This document shows positions 57,113 to 64,000 of a stretch of 64,000 nucleotides of DNA, piece by piece. Under the pieces are notes generated by a model, which worked only from the letters and a program-made list of their open reading frames with translations, had not been told where the DNA came from and searched no databases. Origin of the DNA: Homoserinimonas sp044769865 (GTDB lineage Bacteria; Actinomycetota; Actinomycetes; Actinomycetales; Microbacteriaceae); NCBI RefSeq assembly GCF_044769865.1, contig NZ_JBIZWA010000001.1, positions 558,001 through 622,000 of the forward strand. The letters run 5' to 3'. How positions within the stretch are numbered: the stretch's first letter is position 1; each line of letters begins with the position of its first letter. Both the position numbers and the translations under genes were made by a program.

Positions 57113-58407
57113 CGACGACGCCGAACGAGTTCCGATGGGGCGCTATCCTGCTGCCCGCGCTCCTCCCCGCTGCGCTCTTCGCGACCGGCGCGGGGGCGAT
57201 CGTGCCGATCATTCCCATCCTCGCCAGCAGGCTCGCTGAAGACCTCCTCCACGAGCCCTCGAGCGTGCTCGCCGTGGCGAGCATCGTCACAGCGCTCCTG
57301 ATGATCGGCGAACTCGTCGGCAACATCCCGAGCGGATGGCTCGTGAGCAGGCTCGGCGAGCGCAATTCGATGATCGGCGCCTCCCTGCTTGCCATGGCTG
57401 GGCTCCTCGCGTGCATCGTCGCCGAGAACATCTTCATCCTCGGCGTCGGCGTGCTGCTGATAGGACTCGCGACCGCGGTCTTCGGACTCGCGCGCCACGC
57501 ACTCATCACGACCTATGTTCCACCCAGCCATCGGGCACGGGCGCTCTCCACCGTCGGGGGGCTCTTCCGGCTCGGATACTTCATCGGTCCCTTCATCACG
57601 GTGGGGGTGCTCGCCCTCTTCACCAACCTGCAGGCTGCGTTCTGGACTCACGTTGTGATGTGCATCGCCTGCATCGTCGTGCTCGTCGTGGCCCCCGACC
57701 CGGCCCGCGTGCTTGAGGCGCAGACCGCAAGGTTCGAGGATGCGGATGGCGCCGAGCTCGCCCGCCCCACGCGGGGGCTCTTCGCCACCATCGTGGCGAG
57801 CCGCGGCGTGCTCCTCCGCCTCGGCACGGCGGGGGCCATCCTGAACGCCCTCCGCGCGGGGCGCATCGTCGTCTTCCCCCTCTGGGCCGTCAGCCTCGGG
57901 CTCGACGAGGTGACGACGGCCGTGCTCATCGGCGTCTCGGGCGCCGTGGACTTCGCGCTCTTCTATCTCGGCGGCTGGATCATCGACCGTTTCGGACGCG
58001 CCTGGAACGCCGTGCCGAGCACCCTCCTTCTCTCCGCGGGCTTCATCACCCTTGCCATCACGCATCAGCACGCCGACGCCATCGTGTGGTTCCTCTGGCT
58101 GGCGATGCTCATCTCGGTGGCCAACGGCTTCAGCACCGGCATCCTGCTGACCCTCGGCTCAGACCTCGCCGACCCTCGCGACCCTGCCCCGTTCCTCGGG
58201 GCGTGGCGATTCACTGGCGGTCTCGGCAACGCCATCGCCCCACTCGCGATCGCGCTCGCCACGGCGACCATCTCGCTCTCCGCGGGCGTGCTGCTGCTCG
58301 GTTCCTCCGGCCTCCTCGGGGCGGCCCTGTTCACGAGGTTCATCCCCCGCTATGTGGCGGGCGAGGGCGACTGGCGACTGCGCAGGCTGCGCCGGCCCCG
58401 CGACTGA
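57109..58407 (+). CDS. MFS transporter
   Basis: Integral membrane protein of 432 residues with twelve predicted helices in two halves. The loop between helices 2 and 3 carries GELVGNIPSGWLVSRLGERN, the MFS motif A form, and GLFRLGYFIGPFITVG resembles motif C-like helix 5. The distribution of charge fits an importer or exporter of organic acids. Position opposite MBL and under the TetR operator suggests it moves the substrate of the catabolic island. It is convergent with the flavin reductase-like gene, 6 bases apart. Confidence 0.9.
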   Translation: MTTTPNEFRWGAILLPALLPAALFATGAGAIVPIIPILASRLAEDLLHEPSSVLAVASIVTALLMIGELVGNIPSGWLVSRLGERNSMIGASLLAMAGLLACIVAENIFILGVGVLLIGLATAVFGLARHALITTYVPPSHRARALSTVGGLFRLGYFIGPFITVGVLALFTNLQAAFWTHVVMCIACIVVLVVAPDPARVLEAQTARFEDADGAELARPTRGLFATIVASRGVLLRLGTAGAILNALRAGRIVVFPLWAVSLGLDEVTTAVLIGVSGAVDFALFYLGGWIIDRFGRAWNAVPSTLLLSAGFITLAITHQHADAIVWFLWLAMLISVANGFSTGILLTLGSDLADPRDPAPFLGAWRFTGGLGNAIAPLAIALATATISLSAGVLLLGSSGLLGAALFTRFIPRYVAGEGDWRLRRLRRPRD

Positions 58408-58413
58408 CCTCGC

Positions 58414-59034
58414 TCAGAATCGTTGGAAGGCATCCGTGAACTCCTGGATGCGGCCGATCGACGCATAGTTCGGCCCGGCGATGCGCGCCAAGGGCTCCAA
58501 CTCCGCAGTCGCGACCTTGCCGTCTCGAAACAACCCCTCCCGAAGGTGCACGACCTCCACCGTGCCGACGTAGAACTGGGAGCCGGCATCGCCGAAGGGG
58601 ATGACGTCGTGCAGCCGGCATTCGAGAGCGGCGGGGGCGTCCGCAAGACGCGGAGGCGCGACGACGTCGGAGGGACGCGTCGCAAGGGCGAGCATCTCGA
58701 TCTCGCTGACACCGGGCGGCATCGCCTCCGAACTGCGATGCACGGCATCGGCCTGCGATTCATGCACGACGTTGAGCACGAACTCCCGCGACCGCACCAT
58801 GTTGGCCGCCGTGTCCTTCAGGCCTGAAGCGCGGGGACTGATGTTGATGCCCACCATGAAGGGCGAATACGACACCGCCGTGTAGCAGCTGAAGGGAGCG
58901 AGGTTCACACTGCCGGACTCGTTGAGCGTGGCGACCCAGGCGATCGGCCGGGGCACCACGACCCCCATCGCCAGGCGATAGGCGCCCCTCTCGTCGAGGT
59001 CCCCCGGAACGATCGTGGTCACGGCACGGGTCAC
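58414..59034 (-). CDS. Flavin reductase-like FMN-binding protein
   Basis: Protein of 206 residues with the split-barrel flavin fold of the DIM6/NTAB group: YRLAMGVVVPRPIAWVATLN, VNLAPFSCYTAVSYSPFMVGINI in outline, REFVLNVVHES and a closing GRIQEFTDAFQRF. It binds FMN and may reduce it with NAD(P)H. No partner monooxygenase is encoded nearby, so its own substrate may be part of the pathway. The start overlaps the SDR stop by 4 bases. Confidence 0.85.
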   Translation of the reverse strand: MTRAVTTIVPGDLDERGAYRLAMGVVVPRPIAWVATLNESGSVNLAPFSCYTAVSYSPFMVGINISPRASGLKDTAANMVRSREFVLNVVHESQADAVHRSSEAMPPGVSEIEMLALATRPSDVVAPPRLADAPAALECRLHDVIPFGDAGSQFYVGTVEVVHLREGLFRDGKVATAELEPLARIAGPNYASIGRIQEFTDAFQRF

Positions 59035-59783
59035 GGGGCGATGAACGCCCCGCCGTTGATGTCGACCGTGGCCCCCGTGATGAATCCTGCGGCGTCGCTG
59101 CAGAGATAGGAGACGAGCGCGCCGATGTCATCGACGGTGCCCTCGCGTCCCACCGGGATCCGGGCGATGGATGCGGCCGAGACCTCGGCAGCGCTCCGCG
59201 CCGACATCGGCGTAGCGATCCGGCCGGGGGCCACCGAGTTGACCGTGACCCCGTGCATGCCGACCTCGAGCGCGAAGGTCTTGGTCAGGCCGTTGATGCC
59301 GGCCTTCGCGACACCGTACGGCAGGCCAGCGATCCGAGCACCCTGCCTGCCGGCCGTGGAGGAGATGTTCACCACCCGCCCCCAGCCCGCCTCGATCATG
59401 CTGGGCAGCACGGCCTTGGTCGTGAGGAACGGACCCCGCAGGTTCACGCCCATCACGAGGTCCCACTCCTCAACCGGGGTCTCCACCGGAGGCGTCCTGA
59501 ATCCGCCGTGCTTCGGCGACACGGCGGCGTTGTTGACGAGCGCGCTGATCGACCCGAACTTGTCGAGCACTGCCGCGACGCCCGCCGCGACCTGCTCCTC
59601 GGATGACACGTCGACGGTCATGCCCGACACCCCGGATGCCTCGGCGAGCCAGTTCGCGTCGTCCGAGGCGAACACGTCGTCGAGGTCCCACACGACCACG
59701 CTGTAGCCGTCAGCCGCAAGATGCCTGCTGATGGCGGCACCCATCCCGCGGGCTCCCCCCGTCACGATCGCTGCGCGGCCCAT
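59031..59783 (-). CDS. Short-chain dehydrogenase/reductase
   Basis: SDR of 250 residues. Cofactor motif AIVTGGARGMGAAISRHLA, structural NNAA, catalytic Ser in VVNISSTAGRQG and YxxxK in GLPYGVAKAGINGL are all present, and IATPMSARSAAE with TGATVDINGG closes the fold. It interconverts an alcohol and a ketone, probably on a CoA ester or free acid of the pathway. Its ATG shares one base with the upstream hydratase stop. Confidence 0.92.
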   Translation of the reverse strand: MGRAAIVTGGARGMGAAISRHLAADGYSVVVWDLDDVFASDDANWLAEASGVSGMTVDVSSEEQVAAGVAAVLDKFGSISALVNNAAVSPKHGGFRTPPVETPVEEWDLVMGVNLRGPFLTTKAVLPSMIEAGWGRVVNISSTAGRQGARIAGLPYGVAKAGINGLTKTFALEVGMHGVTVNSVAPGRIATPMSARSAAEVSAASIARIPVGREGTVDDIGALVSYLCSDAAGFITGATVDINGGAFIAP

Positions 59784-60577
59784 CAGAACCCCTGGTAGTT
59801 GCCGCGGCGCTTCTCGGCACGGGCCGCGAGGGCCTCCTGGTGGTCCTGCGTCCTCATGGAGATCCGTTCCCAGGAGAGCGAGGCATCCAGCACCTGCGCG
59901 TTCACCGCCTGCACGTATCGGTTGATCGACGCCTTGGTGGCGCGCACGGCGTAGGGCGGCTGGAGGGCCACCTCGCGAGCGAAGTCGAGGGTCTCACTCT
60001 CGAGTGATCCCGCTTCGATCACACGGTTCACAAGGCCGAGGTCCGCCGCCTCCTGGCCCGACAGCATCCGCCCCGTCATGAGGAACTCCTTCGCTCGGAG
60101 CGGCCCGACGAGGAGCGGCCAGACGACCGCACCACCGTCACCGGCGACGAGTCCGACATTCACGTGCCGGTCGCCGATGGTTGCCGCATCCGACATGAAG
60201 ACGACGTCGCAGAACAGGGCGATCGTCGCTCCCAAACCCGCAGCGGGTCCGTTGACCATCGCGATGAGGGGCTTCTCCACCGAGAGCATGCCGCCGATGA
60301 GGTGACGTCCCCGCGAGTAGACGCGGAGCTTCTCGTCTGCCTTGGAGTGCCGACCTGCCATCGTCTTCGTGTCGCCGCCCGAGCAGAAGCCGCGCCCGGC
60401 ACCGGTGAGCACCACCACGTTGGTGTCGTCGTCGGCGTCGATCGAGGCGAACAGCTGCTGCAGTTCGTGGTGCATCTCCGGGCTCACGGCGTTGAGCCGC
60501 TCGGGACGGTTGAGGGTCACTACGGCGATCCCGTCGCCCTCATACCTGATGTCGAGGGTCGATCCTGATTCCAGCAT
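59783..60577 (-). CDS. Enoyl-CoA hydratase/isomerase family protein
   Basis: Crotonase of 264 residues. Oxyanion-hole segments are GFCSGGDTKTM and MVNGPAAGLGATIALFCDVV. The hydratase acids are not in the standard places (LGATIALFCD; HVNVGLVAGDGGAVVWPLL), so isomerase, dehydratase or lyase activity is possible. AGGAGAG precedes the ATG. It follows the smaller acyl-CoA dehydrogenase by 24 bases in a six-gene minus-strand operon. Confidence 0.88.
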   Translation of the reverse strand: MLESGSTLDIRYEGDGIAVVTLNRPERLNAVSPEMHHELQQLFASIDADDDTNVVVLTGAGRGFCSGGDTKTMAGRHSKADEKLRVYSRGRHLIGGMLSVEKPLIAMVNGPAAGLGATIALFCDVVFMSDAATIGDRHVNVGLVAGDGGAVVWPLLVGPLRAKEFLMTGRMLSGQEAADLGLVNRVIEAGSLESETLDFAREVALQPPYAVRATKASINRYVQAVNAQVLDASLSWERISMRTQDHQEALAARAEKRRGNYQGF

Positions 60578-60601
60578 TTCGTCTCTCTCCTACTCGTGGT
60601 T

Positions 60602-61660
60602 CTACTCGTGGAACGCGTCGTGCGCGAAGATCGTGTGTTGCCAGGCAGGGTCGTCCCGCACGATGACGGCGAGTCGCCTGGCGTGGAACTCCCGAGAGCC
60701 GTGCAGGTTCTCGAGCAACTTGCCCCTCTTCATCCAGAAGTGCAGCGGATGCTCCCAGGTGAAGCCGATGCCTCCGTGCACCTGCAGTGCGACGTCGCCG
60801 ACCAGCCTCGCCGCGTCGCTCGCGGATGCCTTCGCGACGCTCGCGGCCGCCGTGGCCTCAGCGCCGCCCGCTCCCGCGACCGTTGCCGCGAACCAGGCGC
60901 AGGGACGGGAGCTCTCGGTCGCGACCCATGCATCGGCGATGAGGTGCTTGACCGCCTGGAACGACCCGATCGAGCGCCCGAACTGCTCGCGTGTCTTCGC
61001 ATGGTCGACCGTGAGGTCGAGCATCCGCCGGCTCACACCGTTGAGGTAGGCCGCGGCCGCCCAGACGACCTGGGTGCTCGCGTACTCGACGGCGCCCTCA
61101 TGCAGGCGCGTGTCTGCCGGCCAGTTCGAGACTCGGATGCGCCCCAGTCGGCTCGCAGGATCGGGGGACCCGACATGCTCCACCTGGTAGTCGCCGCGCC
61201 GGAGCACGTGGAGTGCGCCGTCATGCTCTATGACGACCACGTCGGCGTCCTGCGCAAACATCGCGCGGTCGCCGCCAGCCATGACCGCGGTGGCGGCCAC
61301 GAGTTCACCCGAGACGAGGCCCGGCAGGAGCTCGGCGCGCTGCTGCGCAGATCCGAAGCGCTCAATCACCGGGATGGCCACAGCCAGCGTGTCGACGAGC
61401 GGCAGGGAGGCGCCCGAGTACCCGATCTCCTCGATCGCGGGAACGATCTCCTCCGGTGCGAGGCCGAGTCCGCCCGCATCCTCCGAGGCGAGGGCCCCGG
61501 TCAGGCCGAGACCCGCGACTCCCTTCCAGAGCTCGGCGTCGAGGCTGGGCTCGGCCCACGTCGCCCTGACCCGCTCCAGGTCGCATTCGCCGGCGAAGAA
61601 GTCCCTGAGGCCGGCGGCGAGCTCCTTTGCCGTCTCATCCGCCCCATATGAGAACGTCAT
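60602..61660 (-). CDS. Acyl-CoA dehydrogenase, small subunit type
   Basis: Protein of 352 residues with acyl-CoA dehydrogenase fold but a short, divergent middle domain. C-terminal landmarks are REQFGRSIGSFQAVKHLIADAW and LQVHGGIGFTWEHPLHFWMKRGK. It overlaps the next acyl-CoA dehydrogenase gene by 4 bases. Unequal, overlapping pairs of this kind encode the alpha2-beta2 acyl-CoA dehydrogenases known from mycobacterial steroid side-chain breakdown (FadE28-FadE29 type). A heteromer is therefore likely. Confidence 0.88.
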   Translation of the reverse strand: MTFSYGADETAKELAAGLRDFFAGECDLERVRATWAEPSLDAELWKGVAGLGLTGALASEDAGGLGLAPEEIVPAIEEIGYSGASLPLVDTLAVAIPVIERFGSAQQRAELLPGLVSGELVAATAVMAGGDRAMFAQDADVVVIEHDGALHVLRRGDYQVEHVGSPDPASRLGRIRVSNWPADTRLHEGAVEYASTQVVWAAAAYLNGVSRRMLDLTVDHAKTREQFGRSIGSFQAVKHLIADAWVATESSRPCAWFAATVAGAGGAEATAAASVAKASASDAARLVGDVALQVHGGIGFTWEHPLHFWMKRGKLLENLHGSREFHARRLAVIVRDDPAWQHTIFAHDAFHE

Positions 61661-62826
61661 CGCTTCTCCTTCGGCAGGCCGAGCACGCGCTCGGCGATGA
61701 TGTTTCGCTGGATCTGGTTGGAGCCCGCAAAGATCCTTGTGGCCCTCGAATGCCAGTAGTCCGCCTCCCAGCGCGAGTAGTCACGGGAGTCGCCCGCGTC
61801 GGCGGCGGAGGCGAGGGCGAAGAGCCGCATCCCCGACTCGTAGATCGCCGCCTCCATCTCCGACCAGAAGAGCTTGTTGAGGCTGGCCTCCGGCCCGAAC
61901 CGGCCGTTGGCGCTCTCGGCGATCGTCCTGCCGACGTGGTGGCGATACTTGCTGACCTGCACGACGTGCATCCCGAGGTCGTCCAGCGCGGCCGAGTCCT
62001 GGCCGAGGCCGGAGACCTCCGTCATCCGCTCGAGCGTCTCGATGAGCGGGAGGTACTTGACGTAGGTCCTTCGCCCGACGCCTCGTTCGAGCGCCAGGGC
62101 GCTCATCGCGACATTCCACCCGTCGTCGATCTCGCCGACGACATTCGCAGTCGGAACGCGCACGTCGTCGAAGAACACCTCGCAGAACGTTCCGCGCCCG
62201 TTGATCTGCTTGATGGGGCGCACCTCGATTCCGGGGCTCCTCATGTCGATGAGCACGGCGGAGATTCCCCTGTGCTTCGGCGCAGCGGTGTTGGTACGCA
62301 CGAGTGCGAAGCACCAGTCGGCGTGGTTGGCACCCGATGTCCAGATCTTCTGGCCGTTGATGACGAACTCGTCGCCATCGACCTTGGCACTCGTGCGCAG
62401 CGCCGCCAGGTCGCTCCCCGCGTCAGGTTCGCTGAACCCCTGGCACCAGACCTCCTCGCAGCGAAGGATCGGCCCCAACCAGCGCTCCTGCTGCTCGGGC
62501 GTGCCGTGCTGCATGAGCGTCGGCCCGACCAGCATCAGTCCCTGCACGTTGAGGCGCGGAGGCGCCGAGACCCGCTCGTACTCCTCCTGGAAGACCATGC
62601 GGTGCACGGCGCCCATGCCCCGGCCACCGAACTCGACGGGCCAGTGGATGGCGGCGTACCCGCCGTCGTAGAGCCGCCGTTCCCACTCACGCCGACGCTG
62701 CACCGCATCCGGGGCGGCAAGCGCCCCCGCCCCCACGAGGTCCGATGGCACGTTCTGCTCCAGCCAGGCCCGCACCTCGTGGCGCCATGCCTGGGCATCG
62801 AGCTCGACGCTGTTCACTGCATCCAT
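61657..62826 (-). CDS. Acyl-CoA dehydrogenase, large subunit type
   Basis: Protein of 389 residues with the complete domain order: IHWPVEFGGRGMGAVHRMVFQEEY, WCQGFSEPDAGSDLAALRTSA for FAD and substrate, FVINGQKIWTSGANHADWCF, and the C-terminal RIFAGSNQIQRNIIAERVLGLP. The usual YEGT-type Glu region reads FAGSNQ, so the catalytic base must come from elsewhere, possibly the partner encoded by the overlapping gene. Its ATG shares one base with the ligase stop (TGATG). Confidence 0.9.
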   Translation of the reverse strand: MDAVNSVELDAQAWRHEVRAWLEQNVPSDLVGAGALAAPDAVQRRREWERRLYDGGYAAIHWPVEFGGRGMGAVHRMVFQEEYERVSAPPRLNVQGLMLVGPTLMQHGTPEQQERWLGPILRCEEVWCQGFSEPDAGSDLAALRTSAKVDGDEFVINGQKIWTSGANHADWCFALVRTNTAAPKHRGISAVLIDMRSPGIEVRPIKQINGRGTFCEVFFDDVRVPTANVVGEIDDGWNVAMSALALERGVGRRTYVKYLPLIETLERMTEVSGLGQDSAALDDLGMHVVQVSKYRHHVGRTIAESANGRFGPEASLNKLFWSEMEAAIYESGMRLFALASAADAGDSRDYSRWEADYWHSRATRIFAGSNQIQRNIIAERVLGLPKEKR

Positions 62827-64000
62827 CAGTTGCCCACCTCTCTCCTCACGAACACGACCGCGTCGACCGCCACGGCACCTCGTCCCCTGTCCCCGACGAT
62901 GACCGGGTTGAGGTCCAGCCCATCGATGAGGTCGCCGATCTCGGCGCTCATGGTGATGACTCCGCGAATGGTCCGCACGAGGGCGTCCACATCCGCCGGG
63001 GGCGCTCCCCTGAATCCGCTGAGCAGCGCGTTGATCCGCAGTCGACCAAGCGTGCGAGCGATCTCCTCGTCATCGAGCACGGGGAGCCTGACGACGACGT
63101 CATCGAGCAGTTCCGCCTGCGTGCCGCCAGCCCCGATGACGAGCGTGAGCCCGAAGTCAGCGTCACGCTTGAGGCCGACGAGCACCTCGTGGCCCTGCGC
63201 GACCATCTGCTGCACCGTGAAGTCGATGTCGAGTCCCTGCTCGTCTCGGATACGCCGGGCCATCTTCTCGGCCGCGTCACGAACCACCTGCTCCGATTCG
63301 AGACCCACCTGCACCCCGCCGACCTCCGACTTGTGGTGGAGGTCGGCGTGGAGTGCCTTGAGCACGACGGGGAAGCCGATCTGTGCCGCGGCGGCACCCG
63401 CCCCTTCGGAGTCGTGCGCCACTCGTTCCTGCACCACGTCCACGCCGTAGAGGGCAAGCAGCTGCTTGCTCACCGCCTCGTCGAGCGCTGCGGTTGCGCC
63501 ACTCCGCGCGATCAACTCCCGCGCCTGGGCGGCACGCGTCGTGTCGTGCGCGAAGTGCGACCCCGCGCGGCCACCGCGGTGACGCGGACTGCGGGCGGCG
63601 ATGGCGCGCAGCGCATCCAGCGGCTCGTCGAAACACGGCACGCCGCGTCGGCTCAGCTCGGACAGCGGCCTGCCGCTGCCGCCCACCCAGACGACGACGA
63701 GCGGTTTCGGCGAAGCGGTGGCCTTCTCCGCGATGAGGTCGACGAGAGCCGCCTCGTTGTTCTCGAGATTGCCGACCATCAGCACCGGCACATCCGTGTC
63801 GGGATGCGCCAGGAGCGTGTCGAGCACGGGTGCGAGCACCTCGGGGCGCCCGCCCGCCCCCGTCATGTCGATGGGGTTGCCGAGTGCCGAGTACCCCGGC
63901 AACGCCGTCGCGAGCTGCTGCTGCCACTCGGTGCTCCACTCGGCGAGGGTGAGGCCGAATCGCTCGGCATAGTCGGCGGCAAGGATCCCCGCGCCCCCCG
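62826..64000 (-). CDS. ADP-forming acyl-CoA synthetase (partial, C-terminal part)
   Basis: The frame is open at base 64000; about 391 C-terminal residues are visible. First comes the end of the ligase-CoA domain (GGAGILAADYAERFGLTLAEW, trimmed; NPIDMTGAGG; VVVWVGGSGRPLSELSRRGV). Then comes an ATP-grasp domain (GFPVVLKALHADLHHKSEVGGV; VQQMVAQGHEVLVGLKRD; LTLVIGAGG; DGLDLNPVIV). Full members have about 700 residues with the CoA-binding part in front. It would activate the pathway acid. Two acyl-CoA dehydrogenases, a hydratase, an SDR and a flavin protein follow with overlaps. Confidence 0.9.
   Translation of the reverse strand, partial: GGAGILAADYAERFGLTLAEWSTEWQQQLATALPGYSALGNPIDMTGAGGRPEVLAPVLDTLLAHPDTDVPVLMVGNLENNEAALVDLIAEKATASPKPLVVVWVGGSGRPLSELSRRGVPCFDEPLDALRAIAARSPRHRGGRAGSHFAHDTTRAAQARELIARSGATAALDEAVSKQLLALYGVDVVQERVAHDSEGAGAAAAQIGFPVVLKALHADLHHKSEVGGVQVGLESEQVVRDAAEKMARRIRDEQGLDIDFTVQQMVAQGHEVLVGLKRDADFGLTLVIGAGGTQAELLDDVVVRLPVLDDEEIARTLGRLRINALLSGFRGAPPADVDALVRTIRGVITMSAEIGDLIDGLDLNPVIVGDRGRGAVAVDAVVFVRREVGN

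Noticed and set aside
1..64000. tRNA, rRNA, insertion sequence or prophage genes
   Set aside because: I scanned the intergenic gaps and coding products and saw no tRNA-like cloverleaf, transposase, integrase or phage structural gene.

Overview
The window is about 70% GC and reads like a chromosomal segment of a high-GC actinobacterium, most likely Microbacteriaceae. The reasons are the codon usage, the very frequent word GGATGC/GCATCC, the many leaderless starts (a TANNNT box 6-7 bases before ATG or GTG), a mycoredoxin-type glutaredoxin, and gene families such as DUF2510 and stealth. I saw no tRNA, rRNA, CRISPR array, transposase, integrase or phage gene. Genes are tightly packed, and only 3404-3928 exceeds 300 bases without a confident gene.

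Region by region. 1-5403 holds an amino-acid-type catabolic operon on the minus strand: P5C-dehydrogenase-like aldehyde dehydrogenase, class III aminotransferase and a polar amino acid ABC ATPase cut by the window edge. Upstream of it is a GntR regulator coupled to a cytoplasmic Cache-domain protein. 5416-18479 holds housekeeping and accessory metabolism: M18 aminopeptidase, FAD-linked oxidase, gabD-rraA, a Cache-PAS-GGDEF cyclase, a RecQ helicase with a phosphoribosyltransferase-like tail, and a TetR/carboxylesterase pair.

18590-24848 is the most interesting block. A flavin reductase and a PadR regulator are divergent to each other. Facing them is an operon encoding an NMT1/THI5-type ABC importer, an NtaA-family flavin monooxygenase and a ribokinase. 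This matches the parts list of the riboflavin catabolic (rca) genes of Microbacterium maritypicum. The same palindromic operator, CAAG-N-TTGA-N-TA, lies in front of both transcription units, so the block looks like one PadR regulon for importing riboflavin and cutting it to ribose and lumichrome.

24895-47779 is a mixed region: PcaF/PaaJ-type thiolase, thiol-redox enzymes, oligopeptidase B, and a protein whose N-terminus is encoded by a 21-bp tandem repeat array that recurs just after the gene. It also holds a DarT-like ADP-ribosyltransferase, two duplicated MarR regulators, a J-domain/NERD protein, a cAMP phosphodiesterase, a stealth phosphotransferase and an IclR-pobA pair.

47951-64000 is a CoA-thioester catabolic island. 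It contains two ligases of the ADP-forming acetyl-CoA synthetase family, three enoyl-CoA hydratases, a 3-hydroxyacyl-CoA dehydrogenase, a glutaryl-CoA-dehydrogenase-like enzyme, a family III CoA-transferase, an overlapping pair of unequal acyl-CoA dehydrogenases, an SDR, an MBL hydrolase and an MFS transporter. A TetR regulator and two copies of its probable operator (CGACCGA-N4-TCGGTCG) tie the divergent units together. The substrate cannot be read from the sequence.
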